Below are positions 1 through 5,504 of a DNA stretch of 6,082 nucleotides, one piece after another. Source of the stretch: Paracoccaceae bacterium (GTDB lineage Bacteria > Pseudomonadota > Alphaproteobacteria > Rhodobacterales > Rhodobacteraceae); assembly GCA_003565055.1 (NCBI GenBank), contig PXDM01000189.1, forward strand, positions 1-6,082, in the 5' to 3' direction. The notes beneath the pieces were generated by a model. That model did no database searches, was not told the origin of the DNA, and saw only the letters and a program-made list of their open reading frames with translations. The first letter of the stretch is position 1. Every line of letters begins with the position of its first letter. Made by a program: the position numbers and the translations under genes.

Positions 1-735
1 GCCTTCGGGCATGCCGTCGCGCGTCCAGCGCACGCCGACGACGCGTTGTCCTGCGAAGATCAGCCTGTCACATTGCGCATGGGTCAGCACGCGCAGATTG
101 GGTCGCATCATCGCCGGGCGCAGGAAGCCGCGCACGACCGACCAGCGAAACCCGGCGCGCTGGGTCACCTTGAAATAACCCACGCCGAAATTGTCGCCGA
201 GGTTGAAATCCGCTGTCTCCGGAATGCCCGCGGCGACGGCGGCCTGCTTCCACGCATCAAGGATGTCCCAGCGCAGGCGCTGCTCCTCCACCCGCAAGGG
301 GCCGCCCGCGCCATGCGCCTCGGGGACTTCGCCGGCGTAATGATCCTCGGATTTCAGGAAATAGGGCAGGACATCGTCCCAGCCCCAGCCCGTATTCCCC
401 ATCTGCCGCCAGCCGTCATAATCCGCCGCCTGTCCGCGCAGATAGAGCATCCCGTTGATCGACGAACAGCCCCCCAGCAACCGCCCGCGCGGATAGAGCA
501 GGCTGCGCCCGTTCAGCCCCGGTTCCGGCGCAGTGCGGTAGCGCCAGTCGGTGCGGGGATTGTCGATGCAATAGAGATAGCCCACCGGGATATGCACCCA
601 ATGGTAGCGGTCGGAACCGCCGGCCTCCAGCAGCAAAACGCGCGTCTTGGGGTCTGCGCTCAGCCGGTTCGCCAGCACACAGCCCGCAGAGCCTGCACCG
701 ACGATGATGTAGTCGTAACTGCCGAGATCCTCCAT
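1..735 (-). CDS. GMC-family FAD-dependent oxidoreductase (choline/alcohol dehydrogenase-like), N-terminal part
   Basis: This is the first 245 codons of a gene that continues beyond the left edge, in frame with no stop. Reading the minus strand from 735, the protein begins MEDLGSYDYIIVGAGSAG: a Rossmann FAD-binding loop with glycines 13, 15 and 18, followed by the acidic residue Glu37 in LLLEAGG, which in this family binds the ADP ribose. A GMC signature follows at about residues 84-101 (GRLLGGCSSINGMLYLRG), then DYDGW. GMC enzymes oxidise alcohols, choline or polyols using FAD; the substrate-binding and catalytic His/Asn region lies in the missing C-terminal half, so the substrate cannot be assigned. 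The start at 735 is chosen because it gives the FAD loop at the usual distance from the N-terminus and has GGGAGGG six bases upstream; the ATG at 739 is in another frame. It is divergent from the ABC importer. The family call is firm; a BetA-type identity is only possible. Confidence 0.93.
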   Translation of the reverse strand, partial: MEDLGSYDYIIVGAGSAGCVLANRLSADPKTRVLLLEAGGSDRYHWVHIPVGYLYCIDNPRTDWRYRTAPEPGLNGRSLLYPRGRLLGGCSSINGMLYLRGQAADYDGWRQMGNTGWGWDDVLPYFLKSEDHYAGEVPEAHGAGGPLRVEEQRLRWDILDAWKQAAVAAGIPETADFNLGDNFGVGYFKVTQRAGFRWSVVRGFLRPAMMRPNLRVLTHAQCDRLIFAGQRVVGVRWTRDGMPEG

Positions 736-741
736 CCATCG

Positions 742-748
742 CCCTCCC
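742..748 (-). promoter_or_regulatory. Ribosome binding site of the GMC oxidoreductase gene
   Basis: On the minus strand GGGAGGG ends six bases before the ATG at 735. This purine-rich Shine-Dalgarno sequence supports the 735 start over the out-of-frame ATG at 739. Confidence 0.6.
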
Positions 749-916
749 GCGATCACTTGGCCATTCTGCGCCGCAATGCTGTGCTGCCCAATTCTCCGGC
801 ACCTTTATTTCCCATGCACAAAGATGTTGCAATCATCTGCCCTTCGACGGCAGAAACTGAGGGCATCAGGTGACAGACCCGAAGGCTGCCACTAGCGCAG
901 GACAACAAAAACCAAC

Positions 917-921
917 AGGAG
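917..921 (+). promoter_or_regulatory. Ribosome binding site of the substrate-binding protein gene
   Basis: AGGAG lies nine bases before the ATG at 931. It favours this start over the in-frame ATG at 946, which would remove the positively charged residue ahead of the signal peptide core. Confidence 0.6.
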
Positions 922-930
922 AGAGTTTTC

Positions 931-1935
931 ATGTTTCATCGGACCATGACCGCCGCGCTCGGGCTTTGTACGCTGGCCGTGTCAGCTCAGGCGCAGACCA
1001 ATATGCCCTTTGCGCTGGACTGGCGTTTTGAAGGGCCCTCCGCGCCATATTTCGTTGCCATCGAGAGAGGCTATTTCGCGGATGCGGGCCTGAGCGTCGA
1101 AGTGACCGCCGGGCAGGGCAGTCTCGATGCGATCCCCAAGGTTGCGACCGGGGCTTTTCCCGTGGGCTTTGCTGATATCAACAGCCTGATCAAATTCCTC
1201 GACCAGAACCCCGATGCGCCGGTCATTGGCGCGATGATGGTCTATGACAAGCCGCCTTTCGCCATCGTGGGCCGCCGCTCGCTGGGGGTGGAAACCCCGT
1301 CGGATCTCGAAGGCAAGACCCTCGGTGCACCGCCGCCCGATGGCGCTTTCGCGCAATGGCCGATCTTCGTGGCTGAGACCGGCATTGATGCGTCGACCAT
1401 CACCATCGAGCCGGTGGGCTTCCCGACCCGCGAGCCCTCGCTGGCCGAAGGCACGGTCCATGCGGTTACCGGCTTCAGCTTCACCTCCTTCCTGAACACC
1501 GCGCGTCTGGGTGTGGATGAGGACGATATCTCGGTCATTCTGATGGCCGATCATGGCGTTGACCTCTATGGCAATGTGATCATCGTGAATACTGATTTCG
1601 CCGAAGCAAATCCCGATGCGGTCCGGGGCTTCCTCGAAGCCGTCGCCAAAGGCGTGATCGACACGATTGCCGATCCGGCCGCTGCCGTTGAGACCATCGT
1701 GCCCTTCAACCCGGCGATGGATGTCGAGCTGGAGCTGCGCCGTCTGGAGCTTGCGCTGCGCGATACCATGGTCACGGATTGGGTCATGGAAAACGGTATG
1801 GGGATCATCGACCCCGACCGCTTCGCCAATTCGCTCGAACAGATCAAGCTGACCTATGAGTATCAGACCGAGCCCGATGCGAGCCTCTATTTCACCGATG
1901 CGTTCCTGCCCGAAGGCGGCTTTGCGTTGGAATGA
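931..1935 (+). CDS. NitT/TauT-type ABC transporter periplasmic substrate-binding protein (NMT1/THI5-like)
   Basis: This 334-residue protein captures the ligand in the periplasm and delivers it to the permease encoded downstream. Residues 1-21 form a Sec signal peptide: MFHRT, a hydrophobic stretch, then AQA before Gln22 as a signal peptidase I site. Cys13 does not fit a lipobox because Leu precedes it. The mature start LDWRFEGPSAPYFVAIERGYFADAGL is the opening of the NMT1/THI5/SsuA fold (LDW, then A..RGYF...GL). Later family-like segments are GFADINSLIKF, KPPFAIVGR, LEGKTLGAPPPDGAFAQWP and LAEGTVHAVTGFSF. Length fits the family. The group includes binding proteins for nitrate, sulfonates, taurine and thiamine pyrimidine precursors. 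The His typical of the THI5 pyrimidine motif after LDW is not apparent, so the ligand remains unknown. It is first in the operon, followed by a strong hairpin that may raise its expression relative to the other subunits. The family call is strong, any named substrate would be a guess. Confidence 0.92.
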   Translation: MFHRTMTAALGLCTLAVSAQAQTNMPFALDWRFEGPSAPYFVAIERGYFADAGLSVEVTAGQGSLDAIPKVATGAFPVGFADINSLIKFLDQNPDAPVIGAMMVYDKPPFAIVGRRSLGVETPSDLEGKTLGAPPPDGAFAQWPIFVAETGIDASTITIEPVGFPTREPSLAEGTVHAVTGFSFTSFLNTARLGVDEDDISVILMADHGVDLYGNVIIVNTDFAEANPDAVRGFLEAVAKGVIDTIADPAAAVETIVPFNPAMDVELELRRLELALRDTMVTDWVMENGMGIIDPDRFANSLEQIKLTYEYQTEPDASLYFTDAFLPEGGFALE

Positions 1936-1942
1936 CAGATCA

Positions 1943-1969
1943 GCCCCGGCGCAGGTCCGGCGCCGGGGC
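1943..1969 (+). repeat. Perfect 10-bp intercistronic hairpin after the binding-protein gene
   Basis: GCCCCGGCGC (1943-1952) and GCGCCGGGGC (1960-1969) are exact reverse complements around a 7-base loop. The stem is all G-C and starts 8 bases after the stop codon. No T-run follows, so it is not a standard intrinsic terminator. It ends 17 bases before the ATPase start. In ABC operons such hairpins commonly protect the 3' end of the binding-protein message, so that this subunit is made in excess; that role is inferred here. Confidence 0.75.
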
Positions 1970-1986
1970 AGCTTGCCGGGAACGAT

Positions 1987-2784
1987 ATGACAAATCTCAT
2001 TGAAATCAAGAATGTGCGCCATGCCTATCGCACTGATGCCGGGCCGCTGCCGGTGCTGGACGGGCTGGAAATTTCCGTGCCCGAGGGCGGTTTCGTGGCC
2101 GTGGTCGGCCCGTCGGGCTGTGGCAAATCCACGCTTACGCGCCTGATCGCGGGGCTGATGAAACCTGACGAGGGCGAGGTCTGGCTGCATGGCGAGCGGG
2201 TCAAGGGGCCGCGCTCGACGGTGGGCATGGCGTTTCAAAACCCGGTCCTGCTGGAATGGCGCACGATCCTGAAAAACGTGCTTCTGCCGCTGGAAATCGT
2301 GCCCACGAAACTCACCCGCGCGCAGGCGGAAGAGCGCGCGCGCTTCCTGCTGGCGCTGGTGGGGCTCGAAGGGTTCGAGGACAAGCGCCCCTCGGAGCTT
2401 TCGGGCGGCATGCGACAGCGCGCCTCGCTCTGCCGCGCGCTGATCCATCAGCCCGACGTGTTGATCCTTGACGAGCCTTTCGGCGCGCTCGACGCGTTTA
2501 CCCGCGAAGACCTCTGGCAGACCATGCACAAGGTGAAGGAACGCGAGCCGTTTACCGGCGTGCTGATCACCCATGACCTGCGCGAGTCGATCTTTCTCGC
2601 CGATCAGGTCGTGGTGCTGTCGGGGCGTCCCGCGCGAACGCAATACGTGCTCGATGTGCCCTCAACCGGGCCGCGCACGCTCGAAGACCTCTATACCCCC
2701 GCGGCGGTCGAGCAACTGGCGATCCTGCGCCACCAGATCCAGATCGCCCAAGGCCGCGCCACACCCGAGGACAGCCCCGCATGA
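1987..2784 (+). CDS. ABC transporter ATP-binding protein (NitT/TauT family)
   Basis: This 265-residue cytoplasmic ATPase powers the importer as a dimer. All nucleotide-binding motifs are intact: Walker A GPSGCGKST (residues 41-49), Q-loop Gln84 in FQNP, signature LSGGMRQR (138-145), Walker B VLILDEP with Asp162 and Glu163, D-loop GALD (166-169) and switch His196 in ITHDL. The segment LEWRTILKNVLLPLE after the Q-loop resembles the SsuB/TauB/NrtD type, the usual partner of NMT1-like binding proteins. The start at 1987 gives MTNLIEIKNVRHAY, a normal N-terminus; the ribosome site is weak (GGGA about five bases upstream), in contrast to the clear AGGAG before the binding-protein gene. It overlaps the permease gene by ATGA (2781-2784), suggesting coupled translation. 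No regulatory C-terminal domain is present. Confidence 0.95.
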   Translation: MTNLIEIKNVRHAYRTDAGPLPVLDGLEISVPEGGFVAVVGPSGCGKSTLTRLIAGLMKPDEGEVWLHGERVKGPRSTVGMAFQNPVLLEWRTILKNVLLPLEIVPTKLTRAQAEERARFLLALVGLEGFEDKRPSELSGGMRQRASLCRALIHQPDVLILDEPFGALDAFTREDLWQTMHKVKEREPFTGVLITHDLRESIFLADQVVVLSGRPARTQYVLDVPSTGPRTLEDLYTPAAVEQLAILRHQIQIAQGRATPEDSPA

Positions 2785-3554
2785 CCCCGATGAAACTTGC
2801 CCGCAGCATCGGTGTGCCGCTTGTCGCTGTGGCGGTCTTTCTCGCCTTCTGGGAATGGCTGGTCTGGTTCAATGGCTGGCCACGCTTCAAGATGGCCGCG
2901 CCCTCGGACCTGCTGCCCGCCTATCAGCGCCATTGGGATCTGTTTGTGACGATGGGCTGGCAGACGCTTTGGCGCACCGTTGTCGGGCTGATCCTCGCGG
3001 TGATTTTTGGCACGGCTCTCGGCATGATCATGGGGTTTTCGCGCATCATGCGCGATGCGCTCTATCCGCTTCTGGTGGGCTTCAACGCCATCCCCAAGGC
3101 GACTGTGGTGCCGATTGTCGCGCTGATGTTCGTGGGCCAGCATGATTTCAACACGGTCCTGCTGGCCTTCATGATCTCCTTCTTTCCCATCGCCGTGTCG
3201 GTCAGCATCGGGCTGTCCACGCTGGAGCCCGAATATCGCGACATCCTGCGCTCGCTCGGCGCATCACAGGCGACGATTTTCTGGAAGATCGCGCTCCCGA
3301 AGACCCTGCCCGAATTCTTCGGCGCGCTGAAAGTCGCCGTGACGCTGGCCTTCATCGGCACGAACCTGATGGAGATCGTCAGCCCGCATGGCCGGGGCCT
3401 CGGCGCGCTGTTCGATTCAGGCCGCACGAATTCCGATTTCCCTCTGATGTTCGCGGTGCTGATCGCTTTGGCCTTCCTCGGGATCGTGCTCTATTACATC
3501 GTGGTTGCGCTGGAGAAAATCTTCGCAGGCTGGGCCGAGCGCGCGCCGGGATAG
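2781..3554 (+). CDS. ABC transporter permease (NitT/TauT family, BPD_transp_1)
   Basis: This 257-residue inner-membrane protein forms the translocation pore, presumably as a homodimer because only one permease gene is present. Hydrophobic segments are seen at about residues 10-30, 62-86, 94-118, 123-145, 181-196 and 219-245, consistent with a six-helix SsuC/TauC-type permease. The cytoplasmic coupling loop (EAA loop) is at about 151-177, YRDILRSLGASQATIFWKI then ALPKTLP, with the conserved Gly160 and the LP that contact the ATPase. The N-terminus is short and charged. The start overlaps the ATPase stop (ATGA), with GAGGA nine bases upstream inside the ATPase gene; an in-frame ATG at 2790 is a less likely alternative. 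It is the last gene of the importer operon and is followed at once by a probable terminator. Confidence 0.94.
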   Translation: MTPMKLARSIGVPLVAVAVFLAFWEWLVWFNGWPRFKMAAPSDLLPAYQRHWDLFVTMGWQTLWRTVVGLILAVIFGTALGMIMGFSRIMRDALYPLLVGFNAIPKATVVPIVALMFVGQHDFNTVLLAFMISFFPIAVSVSIGLSTLEPEYRDILRSLGASQATIFWKIALPKTLPEFFGALKVAVTLAFIGTNLMEIVSPHGRGLGALFDSGRTNSDFPLMFAVLIALAFLGIVLYYIVVALEKIFAGWAERAPG

Positions 3555-3594
3555 CGGGTTTCGGAACGAGGGCGCGCAGGCCCCCGCTTTCTTT
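3553..3594 (+). terminator. Probable intrinsic terminator of the ABC importer operon
   Basis: AGCGGG (3553-3558, starting within the permease stop codon) pairs with CCCGCT (3583-3588), and an inner GGGC/GCCC pair (3570-3573 with 3580-3583) could stack inside if the outer stem gives up one pair. The right arm runs straight into TTTCTTTTC-like sequence. The long interior and interrupted T-run make this weaker than an ideal terminator, but the position directly after the last gene of the operon supports it. Confidence 0.5.
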
Positions 3595-3694
3595 TCTGCG
3601 AAGTTTTTCCGCATTGCGCAGGCATGCCGCCGGATCGTCCCAAGCCTTGCGGCAGGGCGACGACATCATCTGAAAACCCTGGGCTTAGCGGAAC

Positions 3695-3741
3695 AATTTT
3701 TCTTATCCGCGCAGGTATATGGACGAAACGCGGGAAAAATT
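3695..3741. repeat. Interrupted 13-bp inverted repeat in the cysG promoter
   Basis: AATTTTTC (3695-3702) matches GAAAAATT (3734-3741), and CCGCG (3707-3711) matches CGCGG (3729-3733). Together they make 13 paired positions, with a 4-base interruption (TTAT) in the left arm only and a 17-base centre. The right arm lies between the proposed -35 and -10 boxes, so a protein bound here would overlap RNA polymerase. An operator is the favoured reading; no regulator is known from the window. Confidence 0.55.
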
Positions 3742-3764
3742 CCTATATTGCTGCAGTAGCGATC

Positions 3765-3769
3765 AGGAG
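3765..3769 (+). promoter_or_regulatory. Ribosome binding site deciding the cysG start
   Basis: AGGAG lies six bases before the ATG at 3776. The reading frame stays open back to an ATG at 3719, but that one lies upstream of the proposed promoter -10 box and would add 19 residues unlike the family. Confidence 0.7.
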
Positions 3770-3775
3770 CCCGCC

Positions 3776-5155
3776 ATGCAGCATTTCCCGGTTTTCCTCG
3801 ATATGGACCATGCCCGCGTCGTCATCGGCGGCGGCGGCGAGATTGCGCTTGCGAAACTTCGCCTGCTTCTGAAAACCCGCGCCGAGATCACGCTCTGCGC
3901 CGCCCAGTTTGATCCCGAGATCGAAGCCCTGCGCCCCCGCGTGACCCTTGTGCGCCGCCCGCTGCTTGGCTGCGATCTGCACGGCGCGCGGCTGGTCTAT
4001 GCCGCAACGGGCGATGCCGATCAGGACGCGCGTATCGCGGGCCTTGGCCGCCGCGCGGGTGTTCTGGTCAATATCGTCGACAATCTTGAGGCCAGCGATT
4101 TCATCACCCCCGCCATCGTGGACCGCGCGCCGCTGGTCATCGCCATCGGGACCGAGGGCGCGGCCCCGGTGCTCGCGCGCAAGATCAAGGCGCAGCTTGA
4201 GGCCGCACTTCCCGCCTCGCTCGGTGTGCTCGCACGCATCGGCAAGGGCTTTCGTCAGATGGCCGAGGCGCTCCCGATGGGGGCTGCGCGCCGCAATTTC
4301 TGGGCGGAGTATTACGACACCTCTGGTCCCCGCGCGCTGGAGGCCGGGGGCGAGGCACAGGTGCAGCAGACGCTCGACGATCTGCTGGCCAAGCACCTTG
4401 TGCAAAAGGCCCCCGAAGGTTGGGTCGATTTTGTCAGCGCGGGGCCGGGTGATCCCGATCTGATGACGCTCAAGGCGCGCAAACTCCTCGACCGCGCGGA
4501 TGTGGTGATTTACGATCGGCTGGTTTCGCCCGAAATCCTCGAGCTTGCGCGGCGCGAGGCGCAGATGATCTCGGTCGGCAAGGAGGGTTTCGGCCCCTCG
4601 ACCCCGCAGGCCGAGATCCACCGCCTGATGATCGACCATGCCGCCCAAGGCGCGCATGTCGTGCGGCTGAAGGGCGGCGATGCGTCCGTCTTCGGGCGGC
4701 TGGACGAGGAAACAGAAGCGCTCGACCGCGCCGATATCCGTTGGACAGTCGTGCCCGGCGTGACAGCTGCCTCCGCTGCGGCGGCCAGCATCGGCCAGAG
4801 CCTGACCGCGCGCGGGCGCAACCAGACGCTGCGGCTGGTCACCGCGCATGACGTCAAGGGCTATGCTGATCAGGACTGGCGCGCGCTCGCCGCCCCCGGT
4901 GCGATCACGGCGATCTATATGGGCAAACGCGCCGCACGTTTCGTGCAGGGCCGCTTGCTGATGCACGGCGCGCAGGCGCAGATGCCTGTGACGCTGGTCG
5001 AAAACGCCTCTCGCACAGATCAGCGCATCGTCGCGAGCACGCTGGCGCAATTGCCGGAGGATGCCGCTGCCCTTCCGGGGCCGGTGATCATCCTTCTCGG
5101 CCTCGCGGCCCGGTCCGCATCACAGATCCCCGTGCTTCAGGAGCAGGCCCAATGA
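3776..5155 (+). CDS. cysG: Siroheme synthase CysG (uroporphyrinogen III methyltransferase / precorrin-2 dehydrogenase / sirohydrochlorin ferrochelatase)
   Basis: This 459-residue cytoplasmic fusion enzyme turns uroporphyrinogen III into siroheme, the cofactor of the reductase encoded downstream; enterobacterial CysG is almost the same length. The N-terminal dehydrogenase/ferrochelatase half opens MQHFPVFLDMDHARVVIGGGG with the NAD-binding glycines at 18-21. Asp102 in NIVD corresponds to the general base Asp104 of Salmonella CysG. The C-terminal SAM-dependent methyltransferase starts near residue 217 (VDFVSAGPGDPDLMTLKA). It has YDRLVS with Asp247 and VGKEG with Lys269, matching the enteric catalytic pair Asp248 and Lys270. 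VRLKGGDASVFGR (295-308) and VVPGVTAASAAAASIG follow. The Ser128 position of Salmonella CysG reads Thr126 (AIGTEG instead of VSSGG). GGDAS replaces the more usual GGDPF. The start at 3776 has AGGAG at good spacing. The stop overlaps the next gene by ATGA. The assignment is firm. Confidence 0.96.
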   Translation: MQHFPVFLDMDHARVVIGGGGEIALAKLRLLLKTRAEITLCAAQFDPEIEALRPRVTLVRRPLLGCDLHGARLVYAATGDADQDARIAGLGRRAGVLVNIVDNLEASDFITPAIVDRAPLVIAIGTEGAAPVLARKIKAQLEAALPASLGVLARIGKGFRQMAEALPMGAARRNFWAEYYDTSGPRALEAGGEAQVQQTLDDLLAKHLVQKAPEGWVDFVSAGPGDPDLMTLKARKLLDRADVVIYDRLVSPEILELARREAQMISVGKEGFGPSTPQAEIHRLMIDHAAQGAHVVRLKGGDASVFGRLDEETEALDRADIRWTVVPGVTAASAAAASIGQSLTARGRNQTLRLVTAHDVKGYADQDWRALAAPGAITAIYMGKRAARFVQGRLLMHGAQAQMPVTLVENASRTDQRIVASTLAQLPEDAAALPGPVIILLGLAARSASQIPVLQEQAQ

Positions 5156-5463
5156 GCACACGCTTCACCCCCTCTGTCGTCACGGCAAATGACCTGTTCG
5201 AAGGCGATGTGATCTACCTGACCGCCGCTGGCGACTGGTCGCGCACCCACACCGATGCTGTGCTTTTCACCGATCCGCAGACCGCCGAAGCTGTACTGGC
5301 CCAGGCAACAGGGCAGGCCGACCGCCTCGTCGGGGCCTATCTCGCCCCCGCTCGGCACGGGCCGAACGGCCCGGAGCCCGCGCATTTCCGCGAGGCGTTT
5401 CGCGCGCGCGGCCCGTCCAATTACCCCCATGGCAAACAGGCCGAGGGCTTGTGTCGCACCTGA
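5152..5463 (+). CDS. DUF2849 family protein of the sulfite reduction operon
   Basis: This 103-residue protein has no signal peptide or membrane segment. It resembles the DUF2849 family by recall: TANDLFEGDVIYLTAAGDWS near the start (residues 11-30), then VGAYLAPA (60-67), and a conserved-looking C-terminal block HFREAFRARGPSNYPHGKQAE (78-98). A single cysteine (101), in the short tail GLCRT, rules out an iron-sulfur ferredoxin. Its function is not known. The gene starts inside the cysG stop (ATGA overlap, AGGAG eight bases upstream) and lies 41 bases before cysI. This cysG - DUF2849 - cysI order is, to my knowledge, common in alphaproteobacteria. That placement suggests an accessory role in siroheme delivery, reductase assembly or activity, which is inference. 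Family confidence is fairly high, function unassigned. Confidence 0.85.
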   Translation: MSTRFTPSVVTANDLFEGDVIYLTAAGDWSRTHTDAVLFTDPQTAEAVLAQATGQADRLVGAYLAPARHGPNGPEPAHFREAFRARGPSNYPHGKQAEGLCRT

Positions 5464-5484
5464 CCCAAGCCTGACCTCCTGACT
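5459..5484 (+). repeat. Three short CCTGAC repeats placing TGA in all three frames
   Basis: CCTGACC (5459-5465), CCTGACC (5470-5476) and CCTGACT (5478-5484) follow one another across the DUF2849 stop codon. Their TGA triplets at 5461, 5472 and 5480 fall in three different frames, so no ribosome can read through to cysI in any frame. This may be chance. Confidence 0.4.
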
Positions 5485-5504
5485 CTGCCAAAGGACTTTC
5501 CGCC

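Larger units (their letters stand above)
736..930. promoter_or_regulatory. Divergent intergenic control region between GMC oxidoreductase and ABC importer
   Basis: These 195 bases separate two head-to-head transcription units and must hold both promoters unless one unit starts further away. Visible elements are a TTGCAA palindrome (827-832) flanked by near-symmetric GATG and CATC, an inverted repeat TCTGCC/GGCAGA (836-841 and 849-854, 7-base loop), and an overlapping TGCCCT/AGGGCA pair (838-843 and 860-865). On the minus strand TTGCAA followed 17 bases later by AATAAA (804-809) gives a weak sigma70-like promoter for the GMC gene, each box 4 of 6 to consensus. I see no convincing plus-strand promoter. 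No small gene is supported here. Dyads between divergent genes are typical places for an operator, but no regulator is encoded in the window. Confidence 0.4.
3595..3775 (+). promoter_or_regulatory. Leader and promoter region of the cysG operon
   Basis: No gene is supported between the terminator and cysG. The half nearest cysG is noticeably richer in A and T than its surroundings. A sigma70-like promoter can be read as TGGACG (3720-3725, 4 of 6 to the -35 consensus), an 18-base spacer and TATATT (3744-3749, 5 of 6 to the -10 consensus). This predicts a start near 3756 and a leader of about 20 bases. The right arm of an inverted repeat lies in the spacer. No riboswitch-like fold was recognised, and the predicted leader would be too short for one. 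Confidence 0.45.

Noticed and set aside
46..873. Open frame of 275 codons on the plus strand, antisense to the GMC gene
   Set aside because: The GMC reading on the minus strand carries the FAD-binding loop and family signature. This frame is compositionally odd, and its end runs into the divergent promoter region.
966..993. Lipoprotein signal at Cys13 of the binding protein
   Set aside because: The residue before the cysteine is Leu, which does not fit a lipobox, whereas AQA before Gln22 is a good signal peptidase I site.
1943..1969. Intrinsic terminator after the binding-protein gene
   Set aside because: The stem is strong but no T-run follows, and the ATPase and permease genes downstream belong to the same transporter.
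982..2643. Open frame of 553 codons on the minus strand, antisense to the binding protein and ATPase genes
   Set aside because: It spans two clearly homologous plus-strand genes and the hairpin between them, and its translation is rich in Arg, His and Gly without a recognisable domain. This is a usual by-product of high GC coding sequence.
3719..3775. Longer cysG reading from the ATG at 3719
   Set aside because: The extra 19 residues have no family counterpart, there is no ribosome site, and the segment overlaps the proposed promoter. The 3776 start has AGGAG at correct spacing.
3743..5050. Open frame of 435 codons on the minus strand, antisense to cysG
   Set aside because: The opposite strand encodes an intact siroheme synthase with all motifs. 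The antisense translation shows no domain and has no convincing ribosome site.
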